Shown here: positions 8,002 through 17,169 of the stretch, one piece after another
Layout of the letters: the number at the start of each line of letters is the position of its first letter
Numbering within the stretch: the stretch's first letter is position 1
Assembly: GCA_030587605.1 (NCBI GenBank)
Contig: JAUQYT010000066.1
Location: 1 to 52,994, forward strand
Reading direction: 5' to 3'
DNA: 52,994 bases
DNA from: Candidatus Njordarchaeum guaymasense
GTDB taxonomy: Archaea > Asgardarchaeota > Njordarchaeia > Njordarchaeales > Njordarchaeaceae
Made by a program: the position numbers and the translations under genes
The notes under the pieces: model-generated
Database searches by the model: none
Told to the model about the DNA's origin: nothing
What the model saw: the letters and a program-made list of their open reading frames with translations, nothing else

Positions 8002-9525
8002 ATGTCGAGGGAGCGTGCTCCTTGGTTGAAGCAGCCTTCTATCATTGATCCTGTTTGCAGAGCCGATCCAACCGAATACGCTGGTAGAAAGGATCTGGGT
8101 GAATGCATGAGCGTTACCTCAGGAGGAACGCTCACTTTTGGTGGTGTTGACGTACTCAGTTTTGTTCATGAGCATGGGACGCGTTGCTACATCGTTGACC
8201 TTGACCAAGTCATGAGGAACGCTAAGCGCCTTGTCAAATCATTCGGAACTTATCCAGGCAGGTTTCATCCGCTCTATGCGATTAAGGCAAATTCGATTAG
8301 GGCTATTGTAGATAGGATAGTAAGAGAAGGATTTGGTTTTGAGGTAACCAATATTAATGAGTTCGTCTTCTCGCTTGAGGTTCTGGAGAATACCAAGCTT
8401 GGGAGGAAATCTCCTGCCATTGTTTGTAATGGTGTATCAAAACACCATGTTCTGCGCCCATACAGGGAGTCGTTGATTGAAGTTGCCTTCAAGCATCAAT
8501 CTAAGCAAGGACTCAATGCGCTTGTGAATCTCTCCTCCGTCGAAGAAGTAAGATTCGCGATTAAGGTCGCCGAGCGAATGGGAGGAGGGATACGTGTCGG
8601 AGTTCGAGTCAACCCAGCCATCAAACCAAAGACAGCGGAGGACCTGGCGACCGGAGCGGGTTATTCAAGGTTCGGAGTACCCATTGATCAGCTTGAGAAT
8701 GTGATTAAGGAGATGAGCAATAATAGAGATCTGATTAAACTGGTTCAGGTCCATTGCCACATTGGATCCCAAATATCGAACATCGAAACCCTAACGGGAA
8801 TCAGAGGTAAGAAAAGAGCAGAGGGTCGAGGAGTTATACCAGTCCTATGCTCCAAAATAGCTGAGTTAGATGAGAAATTCGGTATTCACGTGGAACAGAT
8901 AAACATCGGGGGAGGAATCGCGGTGAGATACGTCAAGACCGAGCCAGAAGACATGGATGAGTACGGAGAATTCTGGCCAGATTACAATGTCGAGGAATAT
9001 GCCACAAAGATCGCTTCTACACTGAAGCGAATCCATGAAGAGAAGGGATCGAACTGCCCAGAGTTATGTGTTGAGCCTGGAAGATGGCTCACGGCTGATA
9101 GCACAGCGCTCTTACTTACAGTGACAGATGTGTTTGACCTGCATGGTGACTACAAGAAATCACTCAAGGGGGCAGGCAAGTGGATTATCACGGACGGGAG
9201 CGCTGTGACAGATGCACATGATATCGTCCTCTTGAGGCAGTGGTTTGAGATTCTCAATGCTTCTAGAATCAACCAGCCTTTAGAAACCCTGTACAACATC
9301 GGAGGAATAGCTTGTGATTCAGGAGACGTATTTGCGTGGGGACGAGATCGAACTGGCCCAAGAATGCTTCCCGAAACTCACAAGGAAGACATTTTGATGG
9401 TACTTGACGTTGGCGCTTACCAACAAGCTCTTGCCAGCAACTATAACATGTTACCAACTGCGCCAGCGTATGATACCAAAGGATCAGAAATCAATACGGA
9501 GAAGAAGGACGCATTATCCAGATGA
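8002..9525 (+). CDS. lysA: Diaminopimelate decarboxylase-like PLP enzyme (fold type III)
   Basis: Fold-III PLP decarboxylase of 507 residues (472 if ATG 8107 is the start). Motifs: YAIKAN with the PLP lysine, VHCHIGSQ, INIGGG, CVEPGRWL and CDSGD (the cysteine from the second subunit). The family turns meso-diaminopimelate into lysine; ornithine- or arginine-type decarboxylases share the fold. It is longer than usual LysA (about 420), with extra residues around IRGKKRAEGRG and KTEPEDMDEYGEFWPDYN. ATG 8107 (MSVTSGGTLTFGGVD) starts where family members do and has GGGTGA before it. It overlaps the convergent threonine synthase gene by 12 bases. Both are aspartate-family enzymes. Confidence 0.75.
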   Translation: MSRERAPWLKQPSIIDPVCRADPTEYAGRKDLGECMSVTSGGTLTFGGVDVLSFVHEHGTRCYIVDLDQVMRNAKRLVKSFGTYPGRFHPLYAIKANSIRAIVDRIVREGFGFEVTNINEFVFSLEVLENTKLGRKSPAIVCNGVSKHHVLRPYRESLIEVAFKHQSKQGLNALVNLSSVEEVRFAIKVAERMGGGIRVGVRVNPAIKPKTAEDLATGAGYSRFGVPIDQLENVIKEMSNNRDLIKLVQVHCHIGSQISNIETLTGIRGKKRAEGRGVIPVLCSKIAELDEKFGIHVEQINIGGGIAVRYVKTEPEDMDEYGEFWPDYNVEEYATKIASTLKRIHEEKGSNCPELCVEPGRWLTADSTALLLTVTDVFDLHGDYKKSLKGAGKWIITDGSAVTDAHDIVLLRQWFEILNASRINQPLETLYNIGGIACDSGDVFAWGRDRTGPRMLPETHKEDILMVLDVGAYQQALASNYNMLPTAPAYDTKGSEINTEKKDALSR

Positions 9526-10974
9526 GCCGTTCTTCGTGTTGTTCCTAGTCGTGTTGCCATTCGGGGTTTTTGCAGCTGTTTCCTGTGGTCCTGCCAGTTC
9601 CGCCATCACAGGTATTGGTACCGTTGGGAAGTGTTTCTTGGCTACTTTTGCTATATCCTTTACTAGAGTCATATAGTCACCTTTCTTGACCTTGTCTATT
9701 GGTTTGACCTCTTTCTTACACTTGACCATGACTTCTTTCGTAGCCTTTAGCCCTGACCCCGTGAGTACGCATACAATTCTGTCGGATTTATCGATAGCAT
9801 AAGTTTCCCTGAGTTTCCCTATCGCAGCCAGAGTTGTCGCCGATGTCGGTTCCACAAAGACCCCCTCTTTTCCTGCAAGCAACTCCATGTACTCGATGAC
9901 TTCTAGATCATCTACGGCTACTGCTATGCCGTTGGATTCTCTGAGTGCGCGAAGGGCTTTAGTTGCGTCATAGCAGTCCCTTGCAACTATACCTTCAGCT
10001 ATTGAGTCTGGTGGATTCTCAATCCTCACCGAGAATTCCTTTTTCTGTTCAAAGGCCTTCGCTATTGGGTCTCCTCCTTTCACCTGCACGCAGATCAGTT
10101 TGGGCAACCGGTTTGTTATCCCTAGGTTGAACATTTCTTTGAAGCCTTTCCAGATGCCAGCAAGGTTGCTGCCGTTCCCAGTAGGAATAACTACCCATTC
10201 AGGGACGTCCATTACCCCTCTATATATTTCGTATGCCTCAGTCTTGTCTCCCTCGACTCTATATGGGTTGAGAGCTGGATTGCAGTCATAGTAGTACTGG
10301 TATGTGAGGCTTACGAGCTTTGAAGTCTGAGCGTCCGCTGCACTATTTGGATTTCTGTTGATGAGTTCCCAGAGATCTTCATAGATTCCGTCGACGGCAA
10401 TGAGCTCTGCGTCAAATATCCCTATCTGTGTCATCTTCTCAGGAGAGGCACTGCTTGGGGTAAAAATGAGGCATTTAACTCCAGCTCTTGAGGCATAGGC
10501 CGCAAGTGATCCTCCTGCGTTTCCTGACGATATCGCTGCAACACCCTTAGCCCCAATTTCAAGGGCGCGAGACACACAAACTGCCGATTCTCGATCTTTG
10601 AAGGATCCTGTCGGGTTCGCCCCTTCATATTTCAGGTAAAGGTGGGAAACGTCAAGTTCTTCACAAGCCCTTTGACACTGGTAGAGCGGTGTATCCCCTT
10701 CGCCAAGGCACACGGGTTCGTGCCAAACCGGGAGAAGATCTTTGAATCCCCACATTGTATCTATCGGGTAACTGAAGTCGAAAAGCTTCTTGAGGTCCAC
10801 TTTCTCGCGAATCTCATCATAATCGTACACAACATCCAGTGAACCATATATCCACTTGTGGGAATCCACGCACTTCGGACACATCAGTTTGTAATTTAAC
10901 CTCGGATCTTCCCCATTCCGTGGAATATCGTACTCTTCGCCGCAATAGATGCACTTGAGTTTCTTCGCAAACAT
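9514..10974 (-). CDS. thrC: Threonine synthase
   Basis: PLP-dependent threonine synthase of 486 residues, which converts O-phosphohomoserine to threonine. An N-terminal zinc ribbon (CIYCGEE...CPKC, residues 9-36) precedes the fold-II catalytic core with PLP lysine in GSFKDRE and SSGNAGGSLAAYA. Later segments PTGNGSNLAGIWKGFKEM and CVLTGSGLKATKE fit ThrC. The C-terminal 35 residues are Asn/Thr/Gly-rich and look disordered. A CTTAAAAG box about 40 bases upstream (near 11010 on this strand) is a plausible promoter. It could also act on cysteate or related substrates, as in some archaeal ThrC paralogs. Confidence 0.85.
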   Translation of the reverse strand: MFAKKLKCIYCGEEYDIPRNGEDPRLNYKLMCPKCVDSHKWIYGSLDVVYDYDEIREKVDLKKLFDFSYPIDTMWGFKDLLPVWHEPVCLGEGDTPLYQCQRACEELDVSHLYLKYEGANPTGSFKDRESAVCVSRALEIGAKGVAAISSGNAGGSLAAYASRAGVKCLIFTPSSASPEKMTQIGIFDAELIAVDGIYEDLWELINRNPNSAADAQTSKLVSLTYQYYYDCNPALNPYRVEGDKTEAYEIYRGVMDVPEWVVIPTGNGSNLAGIWKGFKEMFNLGITNRLPKLICVQVKGGDPIAKAFEQKKEFSVRIENPPDSIAEGIVARDCYDATKALRALRESNGIAVAVDDLEVIEYMELLAGKEGVFVEPTSATTLAAIGKLRETYAIDKSDRIVCVLTGSGLKATKEVMVKCKKEVKPIDKVKKGDYMTLVKDIAKVAKKHFPTVPIPVMAELAGPQETAAKTPNGNTTRNNTKNGSSG

Positions 10975-11221
10975 CTTGGGTCAATTGACTTTTCTGTTCT
11001 AGTTTCTTTTAAGACTTTCTGATCTGAGCTAGATTTTGATCGAGTGACTAGAGAAGAATTAAACGAAAAACGAAAATTATTTCACCGGCGAACAAAGAAA
11101 TTCTCTGCAAAGCTCTGAAAATTAAACCAGAAAAAAGTTTTCATCACTAGAAATCAGGCTTTGTCTTCGGCTGATGTGAGTAGTAAAGAAAGAAAAAGGG
11201 GATGAAATCACTTCGATTAGG

Positions 11222-12178
11222 CTACAGCTTGTTTCCACACACGCCACAGAACTTGAATTGTTCTGGTATGTTCTTAGCTCCGCACTTCGGACAACTTTTT
11301 GTCGGCGCGCCCCAAGGAAACTCAGGAGCTTCTCCCTTTGCTAGCTTCTCTCTGATTCCTTTGTAGTCTGCGGGTCTCTTCTCGACAAATGCCCGCATTC
11401 CTTCCATTGCTTCAGTTGATCCCATGTGTAGAGCGAGCCAATCTCTCGCATGTTGTATAGTGTTGTTCCAGACGAAGTCCTTCCAGAAGTTTACTTGAAC
11501 TTTCGTGTACCTTAGGCACTCAGGAAACTTGCTGAGAATCTTGCTGCAGACTTCTTCAACGGCGCTGTCAAGTTCCGAGTACGGTACGACCCTGTTGACT
11601 AGACCCCACTGCTCTGCGGTTTTCGCGTCAACCTCATCAGTGGTGTACAGCATCCACCGTGCTCTTCTGTCACCTATTAGGATTGGAAGCCACTGGGTTG
11701 CCCCTCCAGCTGCCACACTTCCAACCCGAACACCGACCTGCAGGAACCTCGAGTTTTCGGACGCTATGGAGAGATCGCAGGCTTGGTGAAGCTCGTTTCC
11801 TCCTCCCGCTGTCATGCCGTTCACTCTAGCAACTACGGGAACCCTGCAATTTCTGATGCTTGTCACAGCCTTGTCGAAGATCACCATGTAGTTCCAGTAT
11901 CGGTGTGGCGCCTTTTGGTAAACGGTCGAGTACTCCTTTACGTCTCCGCCAGTGCAGAAAGCTCTGTCGCCAGCTCCCGTTAAGACAGCGACTCCAATCG
12001 AGTCATCGTCTGATGCATCATCGAATGCCTGAGCTAGTTCCTTCAAGGTATTCGTGCTGTAAGCATTATAGACATTTGGACGGTTTATGGTCACCTTGGC
12101 AACCATATTCTTCTTATCATAGATTACCTCTTTGAAATCAAATTCTCTTTTTCCTTTGCGTTCGCCACTTACAACCAT
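11222..12178 (-). CDS. Crotonase resembling 6-oxocyclohex-1-ene-1-carbonyl-CoA hydrolase (Oah/BamA), with zinc-ribbon tail
   Basis: Crotonase-fold protein of 318 residues. Its motif set follows the Oah/BamA ring-opening hydrolases rather than ordinary hydratases: FCTGGDVKEY, RVNGMTAGGGNE, and RVGSVAAGGATQWLP in place of GQPE..PGWGGTQRLP, so the second catalytic Glu of hydratases is absent. SKFPECL and ARDWLALHM near the end also fit. Residues 295-318 form a zinc ribbon (Cys296, Cys299, Cys311, Cys314), unusual for a crotonase. Oah opens the ring in anaerobic benzoyl-CoA degradation. No other benzoyl-CoA genes are visible, so the true substrate is uncertain. Other related crotonases (DHNA-CoA synthase type) are possible. 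Confidence 0.65.
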   Translation of the reverse strand: MVVSGERKGKREFDFKEVIYDKKNMVAKVTINRPNVYNAYSTNTLKELAQAFDDASDDDSIGVAVLTGAGDRAFCTGGDVKEYSTVYQKAPHRYWNYMVIFDKAVTSIRNCRVPVVARVNGMTAGGGNELHQACDLSIASENSRFLQVGVRVGSVAAGGATQWLPILIGDRRARWMLYTTDEVDAKTAEQWGLVNRVVPYSELDSAVEEVCSKILSKFPECLRYTKVQVNFWKDFVWNNTIQHARDWLALHMGSTEAMEGMRAFVEKRPADYKGIREKLAKGEAPEFPWGAPTKSCPKCGAKNIPEQFKFCGVCGNKL

Positions 12179-12344
12179 TATTTGCCTTCAACTCCTCACA
12201 GGAAAGCATGAGTCTCGAATGCGATGCTTCTACTTTTCGTTACTCCTATTTGGGATATCAAGGTTATTAGCTTCTCCTTCTCCTTGAACGCTACTCTCGG
12301 AATCAAATGGAAGGTTTTTATCCCGTATTGATCGTAGTGATTTA

Positions 12345-12530
12345 TGCTCTACCAGGCTGGGATCGCATGGGACATGTTAGCACGGTACTGGGAGAGTCAG
12401 TTATCCTATAAGTCGTGACCCGAAAACGACTTATTCAGTTGCAGTGAGCTTTGGATTGCTTGGAGTAAGAAATATAGGATAAGCAAGCTCTAATTTCTGA
12501 GGAACTTCGAGAAGAGGAGCGCATTCCGAC
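12345..12530 (+). promoter_or_regulatory. Structured leader of the ABC exporter operon
   Basis: A TTTTTATC box near 12315 predicts a start around 12345, leaving about 185 untranslated bases before the TTG at 12531. Three complementary pairs are visible. 12347-12355 pairs with 12388-12396 (8 of 9). 12408-12416 pairs with 12426-12434 (9 of 9, loop GACCCGAAA). 12401-12410 pairs with 12473-12482 (10 of 10). The second and third share bases 12408-12410, so the folds compete at their edge. This looks like a regulatory leader or operator set. The rest of the 12179-12344 gap shows nothing I can name. Confidence 0.45.
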
Positions 12531-13553
12531 TTGGCTGGAAAATCAAAACAGGGTTCAAAGCGCGAAGAATTACGCACAGACAAGGCTATCGTGGCGGATC
12601 ATCTCTGCAAGATCTTCTACACTACCAAAGGAGTCCTGCGAAGAACCAAGAAGCCAATTGTTGGAGTTAAGGACATTTCTTTCGCTGTTGACTACGGAGA
12701 GATTTTCGGAGTAGTTGGCCCCAACGGCGCTGGAAAGACGACCACAATAAAGATGCTTACAACGATGCTCATTCCGACATCTGGCACCGCTACTGTTCTT
12801 GGCTATGATGTCGAGAAGAACGTCAGGAAGGTCAGAGAGTCGATAGGCATCGTTCTAGGTGGAGAAAGAGGGCTCTACACGAGGGTCAACGCAGTACAGA
12901 ATCTTAGATACTTCGCCGATCTCTACGGAGTACCCATAGATGTTCGGGATAAAAGGGTTGAGAAACTTCTGCATTTCGTGGGATTATGGGACAGGCGCAA
13001 TGACCGTGTTGAAACGTACTCACGGGGTATGAGACAGCGCCTGCACTTGGCTAGAGGATTGATCAATGATCCCAAAGTGATCTTCCTTGATGAACCCACC
13101 ATAGGACTTGATCCCGAGATCGCCAGGGAAACAAGAGAAATGATTAAGGGACTGGTCGAGAAAGGAAAAACAATATTGCTGACTACTCACTACATGTATG
13201 AAGCGGACGAACTCTGCAGGCGAGTAGCCGTCATACGCAAGGGCGAAATCGTCGCTCTTGACACACCGTCCGGACTGAAAAAGTATGTAAGAGACACAAG
13301 CGTAGTTGAAATTGATGCATTCGGAGTAACGGAAAAATGCGTGGAAACTCTCAAGAAGGTCCCGGAAGTCTTAGCGGTCACCGCAGACCTGAGCGAGAAT
13401 AAGCAGGTTGTGAAGATCCAGACGCCAAAGGGGTCCGAGATAATATCTGACTTGCAGGAAGTGCTGAAGGAGTGCCGCATCAACGACATCAAAATCAAGG
13501 AGCCCACGCTTGAAGATGCCTACCTGAGACTGGTTGAAGGGAAGGTGAAGTAA
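12531..13553 (+). CDS. ABC transporter ATP-binding protein (DrrA/ABC-2 type)
   Basis: ATPase of 340 residues that drives an ABC-2 exporter. Walker A GPNGAGKTTTIKML, signature YSRGMRQRLHLARGL, Walker B VIFLDEPTIGLDPE and the switch His in LLTTHYMYEADELC are all present. The C-terminal 80 residues form the DrrA-like tail. The protein starts with a short basic stretch. TTG start, with AGAGGAG 11 bases upstream. Its stop overlaps the next start (TAATG), so it is translationally coupled to two permease genes. Exported substrate (drug, lipid or polysaccharide) is unknown. Confidence 0.9.
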   Translation: MAGKSKQGSKREELRTDKAIVADHLCKIFYTTKGVLRRTKKPIVGVKDISFAVDYGEIFGVVGPNGAGKTTTIKMLTTMLIPTSGTATVLGYDVEKNVRKVRESIGIVLGGERGLYTRVNAVQNLRYFADLYGVPIDVRDKRVEKLLHFVGLWDRRNDRVETYSRGMRQRLHLARGLINDPKVIFLDEPTIGLDPEIARETREMIKGLVEKGKTILLTTHYMYEADELCRRVAVIRKGEIVALDTPSGLKKYVRDTSVVEIDAFGVTEKCVETLKKVPEVLAVTADLSENKQVVKIQTPKGSEIISDLQEVLKECRINDIKIKEPTLEDAYLRLVEGKVK

Positions 13554-14335
13554 TGCCCAAGCCTCTAAGGGTAACGTATAGTGCATTTATAATGGCTATG
13601 CGACATTGGATCGCTGATCCCCAGTGGGTCATCCCGAACGTGATTGCTCCCTTCGTCTTCACATTTGTCGCTCTAACACTCTTCAAGGGCGGCGGCGAGT
13701 CCTTTGGTGTTTACGCTGTTATAGGGGGAGGAATGATGGGGATGTGGGGAAACACGCTATACTCTTCGGGGTTTGCCATCAACTTCGAAAGATGGCAGGG
13801 GACACTGGAAGAAGTACTGGCAGCACCTTCAAATTTAATGCATGTGATTGCAGGTAGATCGATTGCCAACGCCCTATTTGGCCTCGTCAACATGGTGGCC
13901 ATACTCCTAATAGCGACTCTGGTCTTCCAGGTACCTCTGGATGTCGACAACCCTGCTCTGTTTTCGATTGCCATAGTGTTAACACTTCTCTCAGTCTCAG
14001 CCCTAGGGCTGATCTTCGCATCTTCTTTCGTGCTTACTAGGTCGGCGCAGGTGATGACAAATGGACTGGAGTTTCCAATCTACATAGTCTCAGCAAGCAT
14101 GTTTCCAATAATGGTCTTACCCTTTTGGAGTCATCCCGCATCTTACATTCTGGGGCCTTACTGGGGTATCGAGGCTATTAGGGAGGCGGCTAGCGTTGAG
14201 TATTTTGCTCATGGATTCTGGGTGGACATAGGCGCTATGATTTTGATCACGTTAGGCTATCTTGCCATAGCTGTGTTCCTCTTCAAGAAAGTGGGAGATA
14301 AAGTCAGAAGAGATGGGAGTTTGATGGAAGCGTGA
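13553..14335 (+). CDS. ABC-2 type transporter permease
   Basis: Membrane protein of 260 residues with about six hydrophobic segments (for instance around residues 20-40, 50-70, 105-130, 135-160, 170-190 and 225-250). The layout matches ABC-2 permeases of the DrrB/NodJ kind. The start overlaps the ATPase stop and its own stop overlaps the next gene (GTGA), so the three genes form one operon. Two different permeases follow a single ATPase, which suggests a heterodimeric channel. Confidence 0.85.
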   Translation: MPKPLRVTYSAFIMAMRHWIADPQWVIPNVIAPFVFTFVALTLFKGGGESFGVYAVIGGGMMGMWGNTLYSSGFAINFERWQGTLEEVLAAPSNLMHVIAGRSIANALFGLVNMVAILLIATLVFQVPLDVDNPALFSIAIVLTLLSVSALGLIFASSFVLTRSAQVMTNGLEFPIYIVSASMFPIMVLPFWSHPASYILGPYWGIEAIREAASVEYFAHGFWVDIGAMILITLGYLAIAVFLFKKVGDKVRRDGSLMEA

Positions 14336-15138
14336 CTCAGCCAAGCAGACTCAGGGTATTCTTCAGTAGCGCCGTTTTCTCATTCAGAGCGCAGTTCAGC
14401 TGGCTGAACCCGCCAATGTGGCTTACAATGAAGCTGATTCTGCCGCTTTCTCAGATGGCTTTCTTTGTATTTGTAGGGATATATTTAACTGGCAATCCGC
14501 ATTCTGGCATCGTTACCTATATGGCCATTGGTAACGCGATACAGGCAATGTCTTGGAATACTGTTTTTGCCGTGATCAACATAACGAGCGCGGACAAGTG
14601 GGACGGCACCCTTCAACCGATACTCGCGACTCCCGCTCAGAGAATGCCACTCTTCGTTGGGAGATCCATGATCCACATATTCGATGGATTACTAAGTGTT
14701 TTAATCTCATTCATTTTTGCTGCGTTTCTATTTGGAGTAGACTTTGGAAGAACTGACCTACTGGGTCTGATCGTTACACTACTCTTAACTGGTTTCACTA
14801 TGGCTGGCTTTGGACTCCTCGTAGGAGGATTCTCTTTCTACTTTAGAGATCCTCTTGTCTTCGCGAATATCTTCACGTTTGTTCAGCTGATATTCTGCGG
14901 CATAAACTTCCCAGTTCAGGCTTTGCCAGAACAGGTTCAATTCATTTCGTACTTGATCCCGTTAACCTATGGTGTGCAGGCAGGACGAAATGTAATTGCA
15001 GGAGCAACGCTAACTGATATCGCACCGTTGCTGGGGCAGATGACGATAGTGGGCCTCGTTGCGCTCATGTTGGGATACTTCTTCTTCCACTCGTTCGAGA
15101 AATCAGCCAGGAGAACCGGGCGGCTAGAAGCAATATAA
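14332..15138 (+). CDS. ABC-2 type transporter permease (second subunit)
   Basis: Second permease, 268 residues, GTG start overlapping the previous stop by four bases. It has about six membrane segments and the conserved ABC-2 signature region PLTYGVQAGRNVIAG before the last helix. It diverges clearly from the upstream permease and so probably forms a heterodimer with it. It is the last gene of the exporter operon. A T-rich stretch directly after the stop (around 15141-15150) may end the transcript. Confidence 0.85.
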   Translation: MTQPSRLRVFFSSAVFSFRAQFSWLNPPMWLTMKLILPLSQMAFFVFVGIYLTGNPHSGIVTYMAIGNAIQAMSWNTVFAVINITSADKWDGTLQPILATPAQRMPLFVGRSMIHIFDGLLSVLISFIFAAFLFGVDFGRTDLLGLIVTLLLTGFTMAGFGLLVGGFSFYFRDPLVFANIFTFVQLIFCGINFPVQALPEQVQFISYLIPLTYGVQAGRNVIAGATLTDIAPLLGQMTIVGLVALMLGYFFFHSFEKSARRTGRLEAI

Positions 15139-15408
15139 GCCTTCTTTTCTTCGGATTGTCAGCTACTGCAATAAGCACCGCAAGTGACCGAGAGGTCAAA
15201 AGTCGAGGACACGAGTCGGACAGGAAAATGCTTCCCATGCAGTTTTTTCGTAGTTTCACGAGATGGCCCTTCGTCACTCGGACATGCAGTCGCACCATTC
15301 TTTAAATACTAGAAGCTCTTATGCATGAACCGTACTACTTGCGTCTTGGGATCTCCCTTTGCTGATGGTTTAGAGGGGCGGTGGTCATTTCTAGGAAGTG
15401 ATACGCGC

Positions 15409-16302
15409 ATGAGAAATGAAGACTTGAAAAAGATCACAGTCTTGGGCGCAGGAATAATGGGGTCTGGAATCGCTGAGGTCTGCGCTAGAGGTAACTATAA
15501 AGTCTACATGACTGATTTGACGAATGAACTTGTAAGCAAGGGACTCGGGAAAATTAAGACGAGCCTAGCTAGAGCTGCTGAGAAAGGCAAGATCACAAAG
15601 GAGAATGTTGAAACCACGCTGTCAAACATTAAGTTTACGACTGATCTGAGAGAAGCCGTAAAGGACACCGACCTCGTAATTGAGGCAACACCTGAAGACC
15701 TCGAACTTAAGAAAAGAGTCTTCAAGCAACTTGAGGAGCTTTGCCCTAAGCACACGATCCTCGCATCAAACACCTCAGGGATCATGATAACGGATATAGC
15801 CGCGGCGACGAACAGACCAGACAAGGTAATCGGAATGCACTGGTTCAACCCAGCACCCATAATGAAGCTGATTGAGGTCGTGAGAGGCGCTCTCACATCA
15901 GATGAAACATACAACATTATCGTAGATCTTAGCGAGAAGCTCGGGAAGATACCCATCACGGCAACTGACGGTCCAGGCTTCTTCACAACTAGGTATATAG
16001 CGAGCTGGATCACTGAAGCAATAAGACTCTACGAACAAGGCGTAGCCAACATCAAAGAAATCGATGCAATGTCAAAGATGGCCTTCAACTGGCCAATGGG
16101 GCCGTTCGAACTAGCGGATTTTATTGGACTTGACACGCTTCTCCACATATCCACCTATCTGTACAATGAAACGTCGGAGGCTCATTATGCTGCACCGTTG
16201 ACGCTCAAGAAACTAGTCAAGTCCGGTTTCATTGGGAACCCGAGGGTAAAGGTCGGCAGCAAGGGAGGATTCTATGAGTACTTCAAAGTTCCCAGAGAGT
16301 AG
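15409..16302 (+). CDS. 3-hydroxyacyl-CoA dehydrogenase
   Basis: Enzyme of 297 residues that oxidises L-3-hydroxyacyl-CoA with NAD+. Rossmann motif VLGAGIMGSGIAEVCARG (residues 9-26), catalytic His-Glu pair in MHWFNPAPIMKLIEVV, the dehydrogenase hinge NTSGIMITDIA, and the C-terminal dimer domain with NWPMGPFELADFIGLD. I start at ATG 15409 because AGGAAGTGA precedes it and a TATA box (TTTAAATA, 15301-15308) predicts a transcript start near 15330. That rules out the ATG at 15325. It differs from the paralog at 27944, so the chain lengths or stereochemistry handled may differ. Confidence 0.9.
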   Translation: MRNEDLKKITVLGAGIMGSGIAEVCARGNYKVYMTDLTNELVSKGLGKIKTSLARAAEKGKITKENVETTLSNIKFTTDLREAVKDTDLVIEATPEDLELKKRVFKQLEELCPKHTILASNTSGIMITDIAAATNRPDKVIGMHWFNPAPIMKLIEVVRGALTSDETYNIIVDLSEKLGKIPITATDGPGFFTTRYIASWITEAIRLYEQGVANIKEIDAMSKMAFNWPMGPFELADFIGLDTLLHISTYLYNETSEAHYAAPLTLKKLVKSGFIGNPRVKVGSKGGFYEYFKVPRE

Positions 16303-16322
16303 AGAGAGACTCTGGCAACTAC

Positions 16323-17138
16323 TTACTCTCCCTTTCTTTTATGGGTCTCATTTTCGATTTCCTTGAGGAATTTCAAGACCGCTTTGTTGAATTCGTCGGC
16401 TTTCTCGATAATCGCCATGTGTCTCCCTTTCTTTAGTACAATTAGTTCGGCGCTTTTGATTTGTTCCTTCAGATACCTAGCCTGACTCAGTGATATTAGC
16501 GGGTCATCTTCGCCATTGGCGATGATAGTTGGGACTTTGATTTCCTTCAGCCTTCTCTTCACATCGAATCTGATTAGTCCTTCGGCGGCGCGAAAAGTGG
16601 ACGATGGATCACGGGCATCTGATATCTCGATTGCCCGCCTGACAATATCTGGATGGCTCTCAATGAATTCGGGGGTGAAATTGAACTTCATCGTCGCTAT
16701 GGCTAACTCTTCACCAGTCATCCTCTGACCCATTGAAGCCATTTCTTGTCCTGCCTTCATGATTTCCTCACTCAGACCAGCCTGGGTGTCAGCCAATACC
16801 AACGCCTTCACCTTGTTTGGATGGTCTAGCGCTAACTGCATCAGTATCATTCCGCCCATCGAAACGCCAAAGAAGATAGTTTTACCCAACTTGAGTTTAT
16901 CGACGAATTCAACTAGATCTTCCGAGAACATCTTGATATCATAGGAGCCTGTCCACTTGTCAGACTCTCCGTGGTCACGCAACTCAACAGCGATAACACG
17001 GTACGTCTTAGAGAAGAATGGGATCTGCATTACCCAATCAAAGATAGATCCACCTAGGCCGTGAACAAGTACTATAGGATCCCCTTTGCCATATTCTTCA
17101 TAATGGAGTTTCATTCCATGAATCTCAATCTTAGGCAT
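16323..17138 (-). CDS. Alpha/beta hydrolase (serine esterase/lyase type)
   Basis: Alpha/beta hydrolase of 271 residues with oxyanion segment VHGLGGSIFDW, nucleophile elbow GVSMGGM (Ser93), acid Asp in NGEDDPLIS and a catalytic His in KKGRHMAI. The layout is close to 3-oxoadipate enol-lactonase (PcaD) and related C-C hydrolases, but the substrate cannot be fixed by sequence. AGGTGG stands 10 bases before ATG 17138, which is preferred over GTG 17147. It converges with the hydroxyacyl-CoA dehydrogenase gene 20 bases away. Confidence 0.75.
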   Translation of the reverse strand: MPKIEIHGMKLHYEEYGKGDPIVLVHGLGGSIFDWVMQIPFFSKTYRVIAVELRDHGESDKWTGSYDIKMFSEDLVEFVDKLKLGKTIFFGVSMGGMILMQLALDHPNKVKALVLADTQAGLSEEIMKAGQEMASMGQRMTGEELAIATMKFNFTPEFIESHPDIVRRAIEISDARDPSSTFRAAEGLIRFDVKRRLKEIKVPTIIANGEDDPLISLSQARYLKEQIKSAELIVLKKGRHMAIIEKADEFNKAVLKFLKEIENETHKRKGE

Positions 17139-17169
17139 TCCTATCACGCCACCTATTGATATTTGTCTG

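Noticed and set aside
7893..8135. 80-residue minus-strand frame
   Set aside because: Antisense to the start of the LysA-like gene, without family features.
15504..16013. 169-residue minus-strand frame
   Set aside because: Shadow of the hydroxyacyl-CoA dehydrogenase gene, whose motifs are unambiguous.
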